Assembly: GCA_963922205.1 (NCBI GenBank)
Contig: CAWUHX010000291.1
Coordinates: 248,001 to 312,000 of the forward strand
Direction: 5' to 3'
Length of the DNA stretch: 64,000 nucleotides
From: Romanomermis culicivorax
Taxonomy: Eukaryota; Nematoda; Enoplea; Mermithida; Mermithidae
A program made the position numbers and the translations under genes. This document shows positions 1-11,000 of the stretch, piece by piece; position 1 is the first letter of the stretch; each line of letters begins with the position of its first letter. A model generated the notes under the pieces. It saw nothing but the letters and a program-made list of their open reading frames with translations. It did no database searches and was not told the DNA's origin.

Positions 1-104
1 CATTATGAATTTCTCTCCGTTTTATGTCATAATTCCGCCATGTTATATATCGACTCACATGGAGTCATATACGGGGAAACATTTTAGACAAGTTTATTTA
101 TTGG

Positions 105-291
105 AAAATGCCCCATGGGACAGAAAAAGGAGGATATACTTGCCAAGTTGGAAAAAGGGGTGGGCTAGATTTTTGAGAACTAGGGTGAGAGTTTAAAAAA
201 TCAATGTTGTAATATTGGGTTTTCATTCTTTCTCATTAATAAATTTTCCAGGTCTGTGAAAAAGGTATGTTCTGCAGCTTCGTGCTTTTCG
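105..291 (+). repeat. Left arm of a 2.5-kb spaced inverted repeat
   Basis: This segment matches the reverse complement of about 2432-2620 over nearly 190 bp with scattered substitutions and a few gaps. Shared blocks include the GAGAGTTTAAAAAATC region and the GTGAAAAAG-TTCTGCAGCT end. The arms probably belong to an old DNA transposon about 2.5 kb long. I could not define its outer ends or a target duplication. Confidence 0.55.
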
Positions 292-1104
292 ACCCTCCCC
301 GAGCATTGTATCCCCTACAGTAAAATTTTTCTGAATGAATATTATAAGCATTGGATACTGATGGTTGACTCCTCTCAAATGTATAGAAATGGTAAACCAA
401 TAGCATTCTAACTCCTGACTGATTTGAAACTGCATCTCTCACTCCAGCTGAAAAATAGATTGTGCGCCGTTACTTCTAACGTCCCATTACTTCTAATGCA
501 TATAAAAAAGTACTATACTTTTACGTTGTAATGTGATAGATCAAAAAGCTTGAAAAACAAATTTGCATAATTCAGTTCTCACGGGTAGCTTCTAGCATTA
601 CACAGTGTCACAAGGTCACACCTTAGTGATAAAATAAAATAAAAATAAAATAGAACATAGAAGAATTGCCTAAAGCAATAGTGCACAAAAAATTTAGAAG
701 ATTATAAAATAATTAAAAAAGATTAAGAAAAAAAACAATTATCATAAATCAAAGCTGACAGCCGACGATCTGATAAGGAATCGGAGCGTTGAGCCAGTTC
801 AATCTCATACAGAAGTGATACAGAGAACAACATTCTTTTGATCCGGAATAACTGCATTTTTGTGATATTATTATCCTTTTCTTTTTATTGTTTTTATATA
901 AAAGGTGATTTATTTTTGTATTGGGGTTCAGTTTTTATTCGTTTGAGATAGGACAACTTGCCATCAACGTACTTATAGTATCAATTTCACTGCAACATTA
1001 TTTGTATTGTATTTATTAGCTTCACCGAAATAAATAAAGTCTAAACACTGGTCTACTCGATTTACTTACGATTGTGCCCCCAGTCGTAACAACAGCATGC
1101 TAAC

Positions 1105-1127
1105 TTAAGCCTAAGCCTAAGCCTAAG
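1105..1127. repeat. Short telomere-like (GCCTAA)n tract
   Basis: About four tandem copies of GCCTAA, the complement of the TTAGGC telomere unit of nematodes, lie here. The tract is interstitial and flanked by unique AT-rich DNA. A duplicated phrase (AAATCAGCATGAAGAA and a near copy) follows it. Confidence 0.7.
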
Positions 1128-1515
1128 AAATCAGCATGAAGAAAGCAAAGTAAAATCAGCATGAAGAACGCAAAATAAAACACGACTAATTTGTAAAAGA
1201 TGAAAAAGCAACAATACAGATATTATGAGACTTGAGACAATGATCAAAGAAGCAAGAAAATCAGAAATAACATTTTTAAGTGACTAATTTATGTTTGAAT
1301 CATATTTGCAAAAAATATAAGTAATGAAAAGCAAAAAGAATCGCTCTATCGGTTGAAGTTTAGCTTCGTACAAGTTAGAATGTTTTCTGCGTTAGAAGTA
1401 ACGGAACAGAACCGACAAATAGTGAAAGATGAGCATATTATAGTCATTTTGTTTTTTACAACCTATGGTTGCGATGAAAGGGACGTACTTTAGCACTATA
1501 AAAAATCTGGCGTTG

Positions 1516-1891
1516 GTTGCACTAACCCAATCTGTGGATAATCTCAAGGTCGTGATTGAATTGTTCATCTTCAGTTAATGTCCAGATTAGTTTCTTGCAG
1601 TTGAACTGCCAATCCTCACTTCAGGATTAACTAATACCGAGAGTTAAGCTTGAGTTCCGCAATTGCAAACACTATTTGCGTTGGACATAAAAAAATTATG
1701 AGAGAATTTTAGTGTAACCCTACAGCCCGAGCTGGGGACAATCTCGACATCCAGGGTGGAATAATTCCGACGACATTGAGATTATACTAAGCTTGAGATC
1801 ATCGACCTGTTAGTTCAACCACTGATACCGAGATGGGCGCTTTTTTGTTCAAGATTATCTTGAGCTCGAGCCTAGACCTTTTAGTGCAACC
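1516..1891. mobile_element. Small TIR element (MITE), GGTTGCACTAA termini
   Basis: The ends are exact 11-bp inverted repeats, GGTTGCACTAA (1516-1526) and TTAGTGCAACC (1881-1891). Further in, GATAATCTCAAG near the left end pairs with CAAGATTATCTTGAG near the right end. The 376-bp body has no coding capacity. It resembles the shorter element at 4191-4310. No clear target duplication was seen, so the superfamily is unknown. Confidence 0.5.
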
Positions 1892-2431
1892 TGGTTACAG
1901 TCATTAGGCATCTGCAAATGGGACAACAGGGTAAAGCATTTTTAAAACTCCTGATTGAGCTAAGTTTATATTAGGGTGTGCATGGGATCCCGTTTTCACC
2001 TGCATCCCCTCGCGGAAATGCAAGTAAAGACGATTTTTTTAAAGTAGGACGGGAGCAGGCGGGATGGGTGAAATTGCTTCCCATCCGACATAATTGATTT
2101 AGTTCTAAGCAAATTTTGTGCTGTATAGCTTTCTCTGAAAAAACAGTTGAATCTTATGTGTCAACTCCCCACAGTTGATTCCTGTTTTATGGACACTGAA
2201 TTTAGCAAGAAAGTTCAATGCAGTTGGAAGCTCATATGTGCCAGGAGGATATGGAGGGTACATATCCCCATAGTTTTGAAATTGGAAAATCTTTCATGTG
2301 CAAACAAATTTTGGCGAGCTTTGTTGGATTTTTATGTTGAAAAACGTCAAAAAACCGGGGTCGGCATCCGGTATCCTCCTCAGAGTTTTGGAGCTGCACA
2401 TGTATGGTTGGAAGATGTATTGATGCCCTCA
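1892..2431. other. Intergenic, open frame judged non-coding
   Basis: A 108-codon frame covers 2147-2473, but its 3' half lies in the right arm of the inverted repeat and its product resembles nothing I know. I do not call it a gene. Confidence 0.4.
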
Positions 2432-2620
2432 GCTGCAGAATATACTTTTTCACGGACATGGAAAATTTTTTAATGAAGAAGAATGAAAATCCAATATTAC
2501 AAAATTGGATTTTTTAAACTCTCACCCAAGTTCTCAAAAATCTGGTCACCCCTTTTTCTAGCTTGGAAACTATTCAAGCAAGTATATTCTCCTTTTTCTG
2601 CCCTATCGGGGCATTTTGAA
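2432..2620 (-). repeat. Right arm of a 2.5-kb spaced inverted repeat
   Basis: This is the reverse-complement partner of 105-291. The best-conserved part runs from the TGCAGAATATACTTTTTCACGG side to the block that mirrors AAAATGCCCC in the left arm. Confidence 0.55.
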
Positions 2621-2875
2621 TAAACTAGTCCACCGTTTTTAGTGGGCCTCGACTATACATGAAAAACTTCATTGATGAAGCACATTGAAGTTTTAGATGT
2701 GGTCATCTTCACGTCAGAGAAAAAATTTTTTTAAATCTTAAAGCTTCGAATCCTCACTTTTGGTAAAAGTAAGAAATATGTATAAACTGCACTACTTGAC
2801 AATTTGATCAAGTTCTGATAGATAGTCATAATGTACAATGTCTTCAGATAAATAATCATAGTGTCAGCATCTCAG

Positions 2876-3240
2876 TTGTAGATGGATGCGTCCTGCTGCG
2901 TCTCAGTTGTGAATAGCAGCGTCTCACTTGTGGACATTAGCATCTCGCCTGTATATGGCTGAGTTTCGCTGTGTCTCATTTGCGGGCAACTGTGTATTGC
3001 TTGCGGATGGCTGCGTCTCACTCACGAACGGCTGCGTCTTACTCGTAGGCGGCTGCGTCGAACCTGAAGACAGCTGTGTCCCACTTGCGGACCGCAGCGT
3101 CCTGCTTGCGGATGGCCGCGTTTCACTCGCGGACAGCTGTGTCCCACACGCGTATAGCTGCGTCTGACCCGCAGGCGGCTGCGTTTTACCTGCAGATGGC
3201 TGCGACTCGCATGTGGACGGCTGGTTTTACTTGCGGATGG
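2876..3240. repeat. 21-bp minisatellite, GC-rich
   Basis: About 17 degenerate copies of a 21-bp unit built on GGCTGCGTCTCACTCGCGGAC lie head to tail. The array is much richer in G+C than the DNA around it. Because 21 is a multiple of three, it keeps two frames open (2928-3167 and 3076-3420) and would encode 7-residue repeats. I regard those frames as by-products, since no flanking exon or splice signal supports them. Confidence 0.75.
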
Positions 3241-5724
3241 TTACATAGTCCAACTAGGCGGAACTCTGATAGTCTATTTATGTGGAGCTCCGATAGCCCA
3301 CTAGGCCAATGGCTGAAACGGTCCAGCGGCGGAAGTGACCCTGTGGCCACGCCAAGCAAGCTCAGACATGCTGCCGCCCCATTTACTGGAAACCCTCGTT
3401 GTCATGTGACGCGTAGTTGAGGACAACTTGTTCCGCCTGCCTTTAACAATTGCCTATCCTTAACCATTGCCTATCCTTGACCATTGCCGGCCAGGGTGGC
3501 CAAATGACCACACTTTATGCATGCAGACATGTATGCTTAAAAAACACACAGCAAAAAAAATTATGCAAAAAATAATCTTTTTGAAGCCATAAACTATATA
3601 TATAACAAAATTGGGGAATTTTGGTGGTTTTCGGAACTTTGGGCCATGGTATAATTAGACTGAGGTCATATTTTCAAAAAAGAAAAAGTGTAATCTGAGG
3701 GACGTCGGATGCATGGGGCGAACTACCGAGCTCGGGGATGCTACACTCAATGTTGGGCATGCTGGAACTAAAAGTCAGTGTGCCCCACAAAAGTATATTT
3801 TTGGAGCACCACCGAGCACCGTTTGCAGATATAAATCAAATCGCCACATGCACCTCATGGTTTGTCCCTAAGCCCGAAATTATGAAAAAGCCAAGGTTAT
3901 AGCTCTCACCGTTTTGGCTCTAGAGGGAGAGAACTTGAGGATCAAAGTGGTTGACGCTATCGCGCCACCTATGATTCTTAACATTCTAATGTGAATAAAA
4001 CAGTAAATTACATGACGTACCGCTGCAAAAATTACCATTGGCTATGCTAGCAAATGAATTATCAATCAAAAATAGACGTCTCATTCCATACTAGGTCAAT
4101 TAAAATTTGAATACGAAAGTCCTTAGGAGAATAACAAAATTAACTTTCTGAGTCAATAAAATTTTTTAACTCTAGAATTTCTTGGGCTGATTGCAATAAA
4201 CCTGATAATCGCGGGCTGGGGATTATGGCGAACTATTTGTATGTTTTGTATGCAAAAAAAGTTCGGAATCATCTTGAGCTCGATGCCCGAGATCATCCTG
4301 TTTATTGCAACAAGGCCCCGAGGTGGTAGATTCTTCCTTCTAGAAATAAAGAACGACTCCTCAAGGGTCCGATTTACTTCTAGAGGAGTTCAGGAGTAGA
4401 AATGTAGGTGCAAGCGGATTTTCCCCTTCCTGTACTCCTTAGGTGCACGTGTGGGCCCCGAACTTGAACAGATTTCAAAACTTTGTCAAATCAGACTACA
4501 AAACTTGAAGATTATTTCATATGTGTTTCACAATATGGAAACTGACTTTATTTGGGATCAAAGAAACTTGGCATGTTTCTGCATGACTGATTTCGGATAG
4601 TTCATCACACAAGCTCTAAATTTCACACGCTTGTAGGATACTACGGTGCAATTTTCACATATTTCTGTGAATTATGTTCAGATTTGATTTTTTCTATTAG
4701 AAAAATATGCTGAAAGAATGTGAAGCAAATTTTCGGTGACTCATAAACCCGTCCAATACACACAAAAAATTTGAACGGTGACTGCAGATCTTGTTATCTC
4801 TTCGCATTTCATGCATTTGATTTCCTATCTGATGCAGCTTGCTTATAAGTATGAATGAAACCAATCCATGTAATCCAGGGTGATTATAGCAAGACTGATT
4901 TCGGATAGTGACAGCAGGTTGAGTAATATACTCCATGGAGTAGGCTACTCCAAGACAGATTGTGGCGTAGTGGCGGAGTTGCTACTTGGTGGAGTAAACA
5001 GTCCAATAGTGACTACGTTGGACAATGCACGTTTGGAAAAATTGACAAGGCAGAATTCCATGTGAGATATACATAATCACCATTCACATGTAAGCTTATG
5101 CGGTGATAATGCACAATGCACACTGTGCAGAGTGCGCTATCAATGCACATTGTGCATAGAAGCTATTGCACATTTCGGACCGAGCATGCTCACGGGGAAA
5201 CAGCCTTTTAATTATTCTGGTTGCATATTGTTTCCTGTTTCTGTTTCCGATGTGATAAACGTGTGGAAAATACACTAGATCACTAAAATTTCATGTCCTT
5301 TGGAAAATTATTCTGTGCTACACTGATAAATTCCCCATATCGACTATGTCTATTTGGCGATTATCCATCGATTAGTGCTTTTCAAGCAATACCATACTTT
5401 GTTCATTACGTCATGTATCATCATCGAAAAGCAATCTGTTTGGCACGAAAATGTTCCAAAAAGTAAACACTGCTTGAATCGTCATTTTGCATGGATAACG
5501 CCCGGAACAGAATATCTCCGCGAATATGTGACCGGTTCCGGTTGCGATGAGTAAAACTCAACGTCGGGATCTATCGGTTCTATTAGTTTTTGAGATGAAA
5601 TACGGAGTCTGGATTTTTAATTATACAAGACACAGGTTGGCAAGTTACCTGGATTTGTCGGATTTTAGCCAATAATGTCGAATTCGAATGCAAAAAAAAT
5701 CTTACCGCTCGAAGAAAATCGTTA
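3241..5724. other. Intergenic DNA with one small MITE, no gene supported
   Basis: No open frame here resembles a known protein. A small TIR element lies at 4191-4310. A cluster of overlapping TGCACA/TGTGCA palindromes lies at 5108-5172. The rest is AT-rich sequence without recognised features. Confidence 0.45.
4191..4310. mobile_element. 120-bp MITE, TTGCAATAAAC termini
   Basis: Exact 11-bp inverted ends, TTGCAATAAAC (4191-4201) and GTTTATTGCAA (4300-4310), continue into partly paired GATAATCGCGGGC and GCCCGAGATCATC. Its ends and the CTTGAGCTCGA phrase near the right end recall the element at 1516-1891, so the two may be one family. No coding capacity. Confidence 0.5.
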
Positions 5725-6084
5725 TCACCAGGAAAAACGGATAGCCCGTAAGCGCGAACGGCCCATTACCGCGAATAAGCCCATTCGCGCGAAAGGCTCA
5801 AAAGCGTGAAAAGTCAAAAGATTTCGAAAGGTTCAAGAGCGCGAAAATGTTATTTCCTACGCTCTCACGTGACTTGATTAAAACTGACTTGAGAAAAGGC
5901 GCATAATATTTAATTGAAAATTCGGGTTTTGGAATTAAGAATAGAAACAAAAAGTACAACAAAGAACTGCATCAGTTGCGAATGTATCATTTGAGAGAAA
6001 GCAATTAAGAAAAGGTGGTCCATTGGATCAAAATGAATTATTCTTAACCTCGAACTTCGCCCAAATATGCATACGGAAGTAATT

Positions 6085-6450
6085 CGGCGTACCGGATTAT
6101 AAAGGGCCAACTATACTTCGCCGTACGGCATCACATTGAGCTGCTATACTACGCCGCAAGCGCCGTACAGCGCCGTGCGGTGCCGTACGGCGCCTGAGGA
6201 GTGGCTGCTATACTTCACGCCGTACGGCGCCGTACGGTGGTAAATGATAATAAGTGAATGAAAATGATAAGTAGCTCCTATACTTACGTGCCGTACGGCG
6301 CATGATAAGTAGCTGCTATGCTATATTTACGTGCCGTACAGTGCTGTACGGCACCGAACGGCGAAGTATAGTTGACCCTTAAGACTTCAAAGATGGTTCC
6401 AAAAAGAATATATTCCAGTCAAAGACCCATACAACTTGCCTGATGAGTAC
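6085..6450 (+). pseudogene. MULE transposase fragment, split by a MITE
   Basis: The bases before the MITE read as PDYK, ending in the TAA target site. After the MITE, ACT and then AGA TGG TTC read on to RWFQKEYIPVKDPYNLPDEY. The intact MULE's transposase has PDYKT, then RRWFQKGRIPVPDPFDLPDEY, at the matching place. A few residues are missing at the junction, a stop follows soon after DEY, and no complete domain survives. It is a decayed second copy of the same transposase type. Confidence 0.65.
6103..6379. mobile_element. PIF/Harbinger-like MITE, TAA target duplication
   Basis: The 277-bp element starts AGGGCCAACTATACTTCGCC and ends with the near-complement GGCGAAGTATAGTTGACCCT. TAA flanks both sides (6100-6102 and 6380-6382). 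A 3-bp TAA or TTA duplication is typical of PIF/Harbinger elements. The body is dense in palindromic GCCGTACGGC blocks. Its target lies inside a MULE transposase relic. The element at 28817-29089 has related ends and the same duplication. Confidence 0.8.
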
Positions 6451-7239
6451 AGGTAAATGAACTAAAAGCAAGAATGTCGAATGGTGTCCGCTTTCCTCGC
6501 CTGAATATCCCACGCCCGAAGAGCAAAAAATTTCTCTAAAACGTTCACTCCGAGTTTTGATCAATATTTGCATAATTATGATATGAAAATCTAAGTTCAG
6601 CACTAAATAAACTTATACATAATTGGGTGTGATTTTTATTCAAATATGAATGAAGAATGCGCATTAAATTTGTATATTTCTTATACAACACTCCGTTCGC
6701 ATTGCAATTTCTGTATCATTTTCTTCAAATTTGCATAATTTCAATTCAGACTAGAGAATATTAGCATACATTAAGTCCCTTCAAATTACATAAGACAAAC
6801 TATGAAACATAAAGATAACTATTAGCTCTTACAATTCGGAGTCTTTCGAGCTTACGAGCTATTCTTATCAATGATGCATCCACAGTAGAAAGAACAGGAC
6901 ACACTTAAGAGTATATACTGTTTTCGTGCTTATGAGCCGTTCACGCTATTGGGCTCATTAGTTGTTATAGACCATTCGCGGTTTTGAACCCCTATCGAAA
7001 AAAGCTTTTATCGCCTGTTTTACGTTTTTTGGAAAAATTCCACGAAAGAATTTTTCTCATGGAAAATAAATATGTTCGTTGAATTCCTTATGCAAGATAT
7101 CCACTAGATTCACCCGTCCCGTAAGAACCGAAGGCGCCCTCTGCCAGCAAAACCCTAACTCCAGAAATTGATTTCGAAGGAACCCCATATTTACAGATAA
7201 ACATCGGTGATCAGAGTAAAGCTTCAAATTGGTTCCCTG

Positions 7240-7600
7240 AAAAATTCTCGAAACTGGTTAGTCGCGCTCAAAAATTCTCAAAACTGGTTAGTCGCCCGTC
7301 TTGATTTTTTTAAAGATGGCATCTTGATTTTTTTATAAGATGGTATCTCGATTCTTTCAGTATGACAACTTAATTTTTTCCGGATAGAATTTGGGTATTT
7401 TTCAAGATGTCATATTCATTCTTTTTCAAGATGACAATTTAATTTTATTCAAGATGGCATCTCGATTTTTCCAAGATATCTTAATTTTTTCATGATTCCA
7501 TATTGATTTTTCATGATCACGTCTTGATTTTTCAGGAAAAACAACTTGATTGTTTTTCAGATAGCACCTAGATCTTTTTCAAGATATTTGAATGAAAAAT
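7240..7600. repeat. Degenerate tandem repeat, TCAAGATGGCATCTTGATTTTT
   Basis: Roughly ten poorly conserved units of about 30-35 bp, each with an AAGATG-like core followed by CTTGATTTTT, lie just upstream of the first recognised host exon. An earlier duplicated phrase (AAAATTCTCAAAACTGGTTAGTCGC) occurs at 7245-7295. Confidence 0.5.
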
Positions 7601-7679
7601 TATTGGCCCATTTGAAAAAAATTGAACATTAAAAAACTCCTACATTCTTATACTATCGACACCCATTTTTCACAGGGAT

Positions 7680-8025
7680 ATGGGCCCGTCAGACTTTTTG
7701 CCCACGAATAATAATGATAGAAAAGACAACGAAACGTACGGCGACGTCATTTCGATCAAAAGTAAATTATCGTCGATTTTTTTAGTTTCTTCGACGCCCA
7801 GTCGAGAAAAACGTCGACGATCGATGGCTGAACTTTTGAACGATTTGTACGACACCAGTAACGCCGGAACGCTGAACAATTTTTTTTTCGCCGATGGATC
7901 AAGCAGCCGATCAGTGTCGATCGAAACAGATTCCGCCAACGATGATCATACGATGATGAAATTTACTTTAAACAATAGGTCAGCGACGGCTGCTCGATAT
8001 AGTAAACAAAATTTGCAAAAATACG
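7680..8025 (+). CDS. TBC1D30: TBC1D30 N-terminal exon
   Basis: The start is the first ATG after a strong acceptor-like CACAG at 7671-7675. The exon could therefore be trans-spliced, follow a non-coding exon, or be internal and continue the open frame upstream. It encodes 115 codons plus one base and ends at a GTAAGC donor. The low-complexity, Ser/Asp-rich product has SMAELLNDLYD followed by a serine-rich stretch, which matches the LLNELY block near the N-terminus of vertebrate TBC1D30. It lacks the long acidic leader of the human protein. Confidence 0.75.
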
Positions 8026-11000
8026 GTAAGCGAGGCGTACTGTAGACATGGCTGATAGCTGACAATAGCCTGTGGGAGCAGATAACTTATTGTAAATCGC
8101 TGATAAACTAGTGTAAAGTGATATTCGGCTTGATGAGTCGAAAAAGATCGAAACACACAAGACTTGAAAGAAAATTTCATTTGGAATTTTGTAGAAAAAA
8201 TATGCAATTTGATAAAGAATCAATGCAGGTTGAACAGTGCTAAGTGTTCAGTGAAACTTGACATATAGTTGATGATCAAGTTTTATACATCAAGATATTT
8301 TTTCAAATTTCATGAGCTATATAATTATTGTATGATCTTGAGTGGTCAGACAAGCGGCCTTCGAAGTTTCTACAGGCTGATTAACATGCTTGACATGGAC
8401 GGAATTTTCCATGAGTTCAGATTTTTACAGTCAACTCAGTGTTATCCATATATCCACATTATTTTTCTTGTAGATTATCCAATTAGACTTATCCACATGA
8501 CAAATGTCTCACCTGTGTGACATCAAAATATTCACACCCAGTTTACATATTTAGACTTTTCATATATTCCTATCTTCTACTGCAAGCGGATATATTTTGA
8601 ATTTTCCGAGAAAAATCAATGTGAATCTTAATTTGAAGCCGATCAAAAGATATTCGGAAATTAAAAAACAAGAAATTCGCGAATGCAAGCATAAAATTCA
8701 GTTTAAAGAATCACCAGACTTCTGAACAAATTGAGAATTTTTTGAATTGCTCAGCTCTTGGAATGACATTTTTTCAAATTTCTGTTGATGTGTTTAGCAA
8801 CTTTTCGCAGATCGTTATTTTGCTTGTGTAACGTAAACAAAAACGCAATAGTATGACTATATTCGCCGTCCAATAGTTACTGTAGCCTTGTAGAAAATTT
8901 TACTTCGCGATACTGGACCAGATGTGTGTGCCAGTTTTTCAGGCAGACCGCTTTTTGGTTCACTCTATTCTGAATTTTTTGTGATTTAGGAAAGTTAATT
9001 ATTTGTAGATATCGATTCAATACGGAAAGTGATCGTTCAACTGAAAATTTGTGTATCAAAACAAAACCAACTACTTGTATGTTACTTGAAAAGGAAAGAT
9101 CACCAAATGCATCGATTGCAAGCCAAATGCGACATGGTGACGGCCATTTTGCAAGCCCTGTCACCCAAACGAAGTAAATGGAAGTACTGTAGGCAGTTGC
9201 TTCAGTAGTAACTAATGGCCGCTGCAAGTTGATCTCAAACTTCAGTAGCCATATACCGAAAATTTTTGTGTTCGTTGAGTAATCTTGCCAGAGCGATAAG
9301 TGGCATAACTGTAGCAGTCAGTTCTGTGACCACACTTCAGCATGCAGTTGAAAGACTTGCTAATATCAGTAGCAAGGATAGTCAACAAATTTTTACCCAA
9401 CTTCAAACACCCCCTGTACCATCAAAAATATGGATATACAGTTTTGAATCACGTTTTCGGATAGACTTTAGCGAGAACTACTGATTGATGCTCAATTTAC
9501 TGCACTTAAGAACAAAAGAGTTCGTGCCAGCCTTGAAAATTTCCTCACATAGTACGGTCAAACTCACGAACCCTCTCTCTTATATATAGCTCTCACTGAA
9601 ATTGAGTTTTCACAGTGGAAAATTTTTGAGTAGTTGTAGCGGTGATTCCTTAATTATATGGTGTAAAATTCTTCCTCCTGCCACACCGATATGCTCATAC
9701 TTTTACTCATATTATTTGCATCTGACCCCATTATTTCGTCCGTATTGTAGCTCTAACGGCTCTGGGCCAGACTACATAAGTAACTGAGCTAGTATGTATA
9801 CGTACTCAAGTGGAATGAGTATTCTATGGTTGCACAAGTCAAATATTATGCTGTAGCTGTAGTAGTTGTAGTTTAGCTGTGAAACATTAATAATTATAGA
9901 CAGTTGTGTATTACACAGCTACAGTCCAATGAAGTTCCGGAAAGCATTCAGAATTTCAACTACTGTTAACACTGCATGAGTTAGAACAGTGAATTGCGAA
10001 AGTTTATTTTCTCGACTACACGTACAGTAAAAGTTTCATAACATAGGAGTCATATCATACTTGCGTAATCTGTACCACCTTAGAAAATATAAAGGTTGAC
10101 AAAAAATGGAGAAAGGTTTACTCTAGAGTTTAATAACTGGTAGGGGTCCGAAATCTACAGAGTGATCTCAGAGATTGATCACGGAGGCATAACGTGAAGC
10201 CAGCGATTTTCGTGGCTTATTTTATGACACCACCTCGGAAGAATCGTTACTGCTATTTTTCTCATGATAAGCCGAAGAAACGAATGGGAGTCAAAAGCGC
10301 AGCGGGTTCAAAAGCGCAGCCTGTTTCAAAAGAGCAGCCGGTTCAAAAGTGCAGCAAGTGTTTCAAAAGCGCAGCCGAAAATTTCAAAAGCGCAGCAAGT
10401 GTTTCAAAAGCGCAGCAAAAAATTTCAAAAGCGCAGCAAGTGCATAGTAGTCAGTCTTTTTTGTCTTGTGTTCGTTTTGGACTTACTAGTTCATCATAGA
10501 GGGTGTCTTAAAGACTTATTGACGTACTCATTGACATACTGGACTATAGGGATGTCCCGGAACCGCCTTTTTTAAATGATATTTTTTCAGTATCTTTTTT
10601 ACATGCTTTCAAACATATTTTTTGTATAGCATGTCGCAAAATTTTGACCAAATCAAGGCCTGTAGTGTGTTTACTCAGAAAAAGATGCAGAATAATGAGA
10701 CGGAAAAACAAGAGCAGAGAGACGGTGAAGTGAAACAGAAATAGGGCCAGAAAAATGCACGTAAATGTAATTAAATGGAAAATACGAGTATGTTAACAGA
10801 AATAAAAAAGAAAATCCTAGTTTTGACCCTAATCTACCTAATACTCTGTAACATCTTCTGGAAAATATGCATTTTAAAATTTCTATTGATTTGTTTTCTT
10901 TGTTGACCTTTCAGAAGGTGGCCATGTGTCGTACTTTTTTGACCATATCTAAGCGTGCATTAATACGACAAGTTTTCATTTTTAATCGTCAGAATCATTT

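Larger units (their letters stand above)
1..1515. other. AT-rich intergenic DNA, no gene supported
   Basis: The short open frames here have no recognisable domain, no splice support and no family resemblance. The stretch holds the left arm of an inverted repeat (105-291), a low-complexity A-rich run near 625-740 and a short GCCTAA tract (1105-1127). The remainder shows no structure I can name. Confidence 0.5.
5725..7030 (+). mobile_element. Relic MULE transposon with a nested MITE
   Basis: Inverted GC-richer arrays flank this region. The left one (about 5735-5860) carries phrases such as AAGGCTCAAAAGCG and the right one (about 6900-7020) carries their reverse complements. They recall the CAAAAGCGCAGC arrays that end the intact MULE at 10282-14273. 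Between them, 6383-6448 encodes a peptide close to part of that MULE's transposase. A 277-bp MITE interrupts the copy at 6103-6379. Outer limits are approximate and no target duplication was found. Confidence 0.5.

Noticed and set aside
2147-2473. 108-codon frame as a host exon
   Set aside because: Part of it is the inverted-repeat arm, with no splice signals or similarity.
10194-10575. Two overlapping frames rich in KSAA/SKAQ repeats
   Set aside because: They translate the MULE terminal array, and no start context or domain supports a gene.
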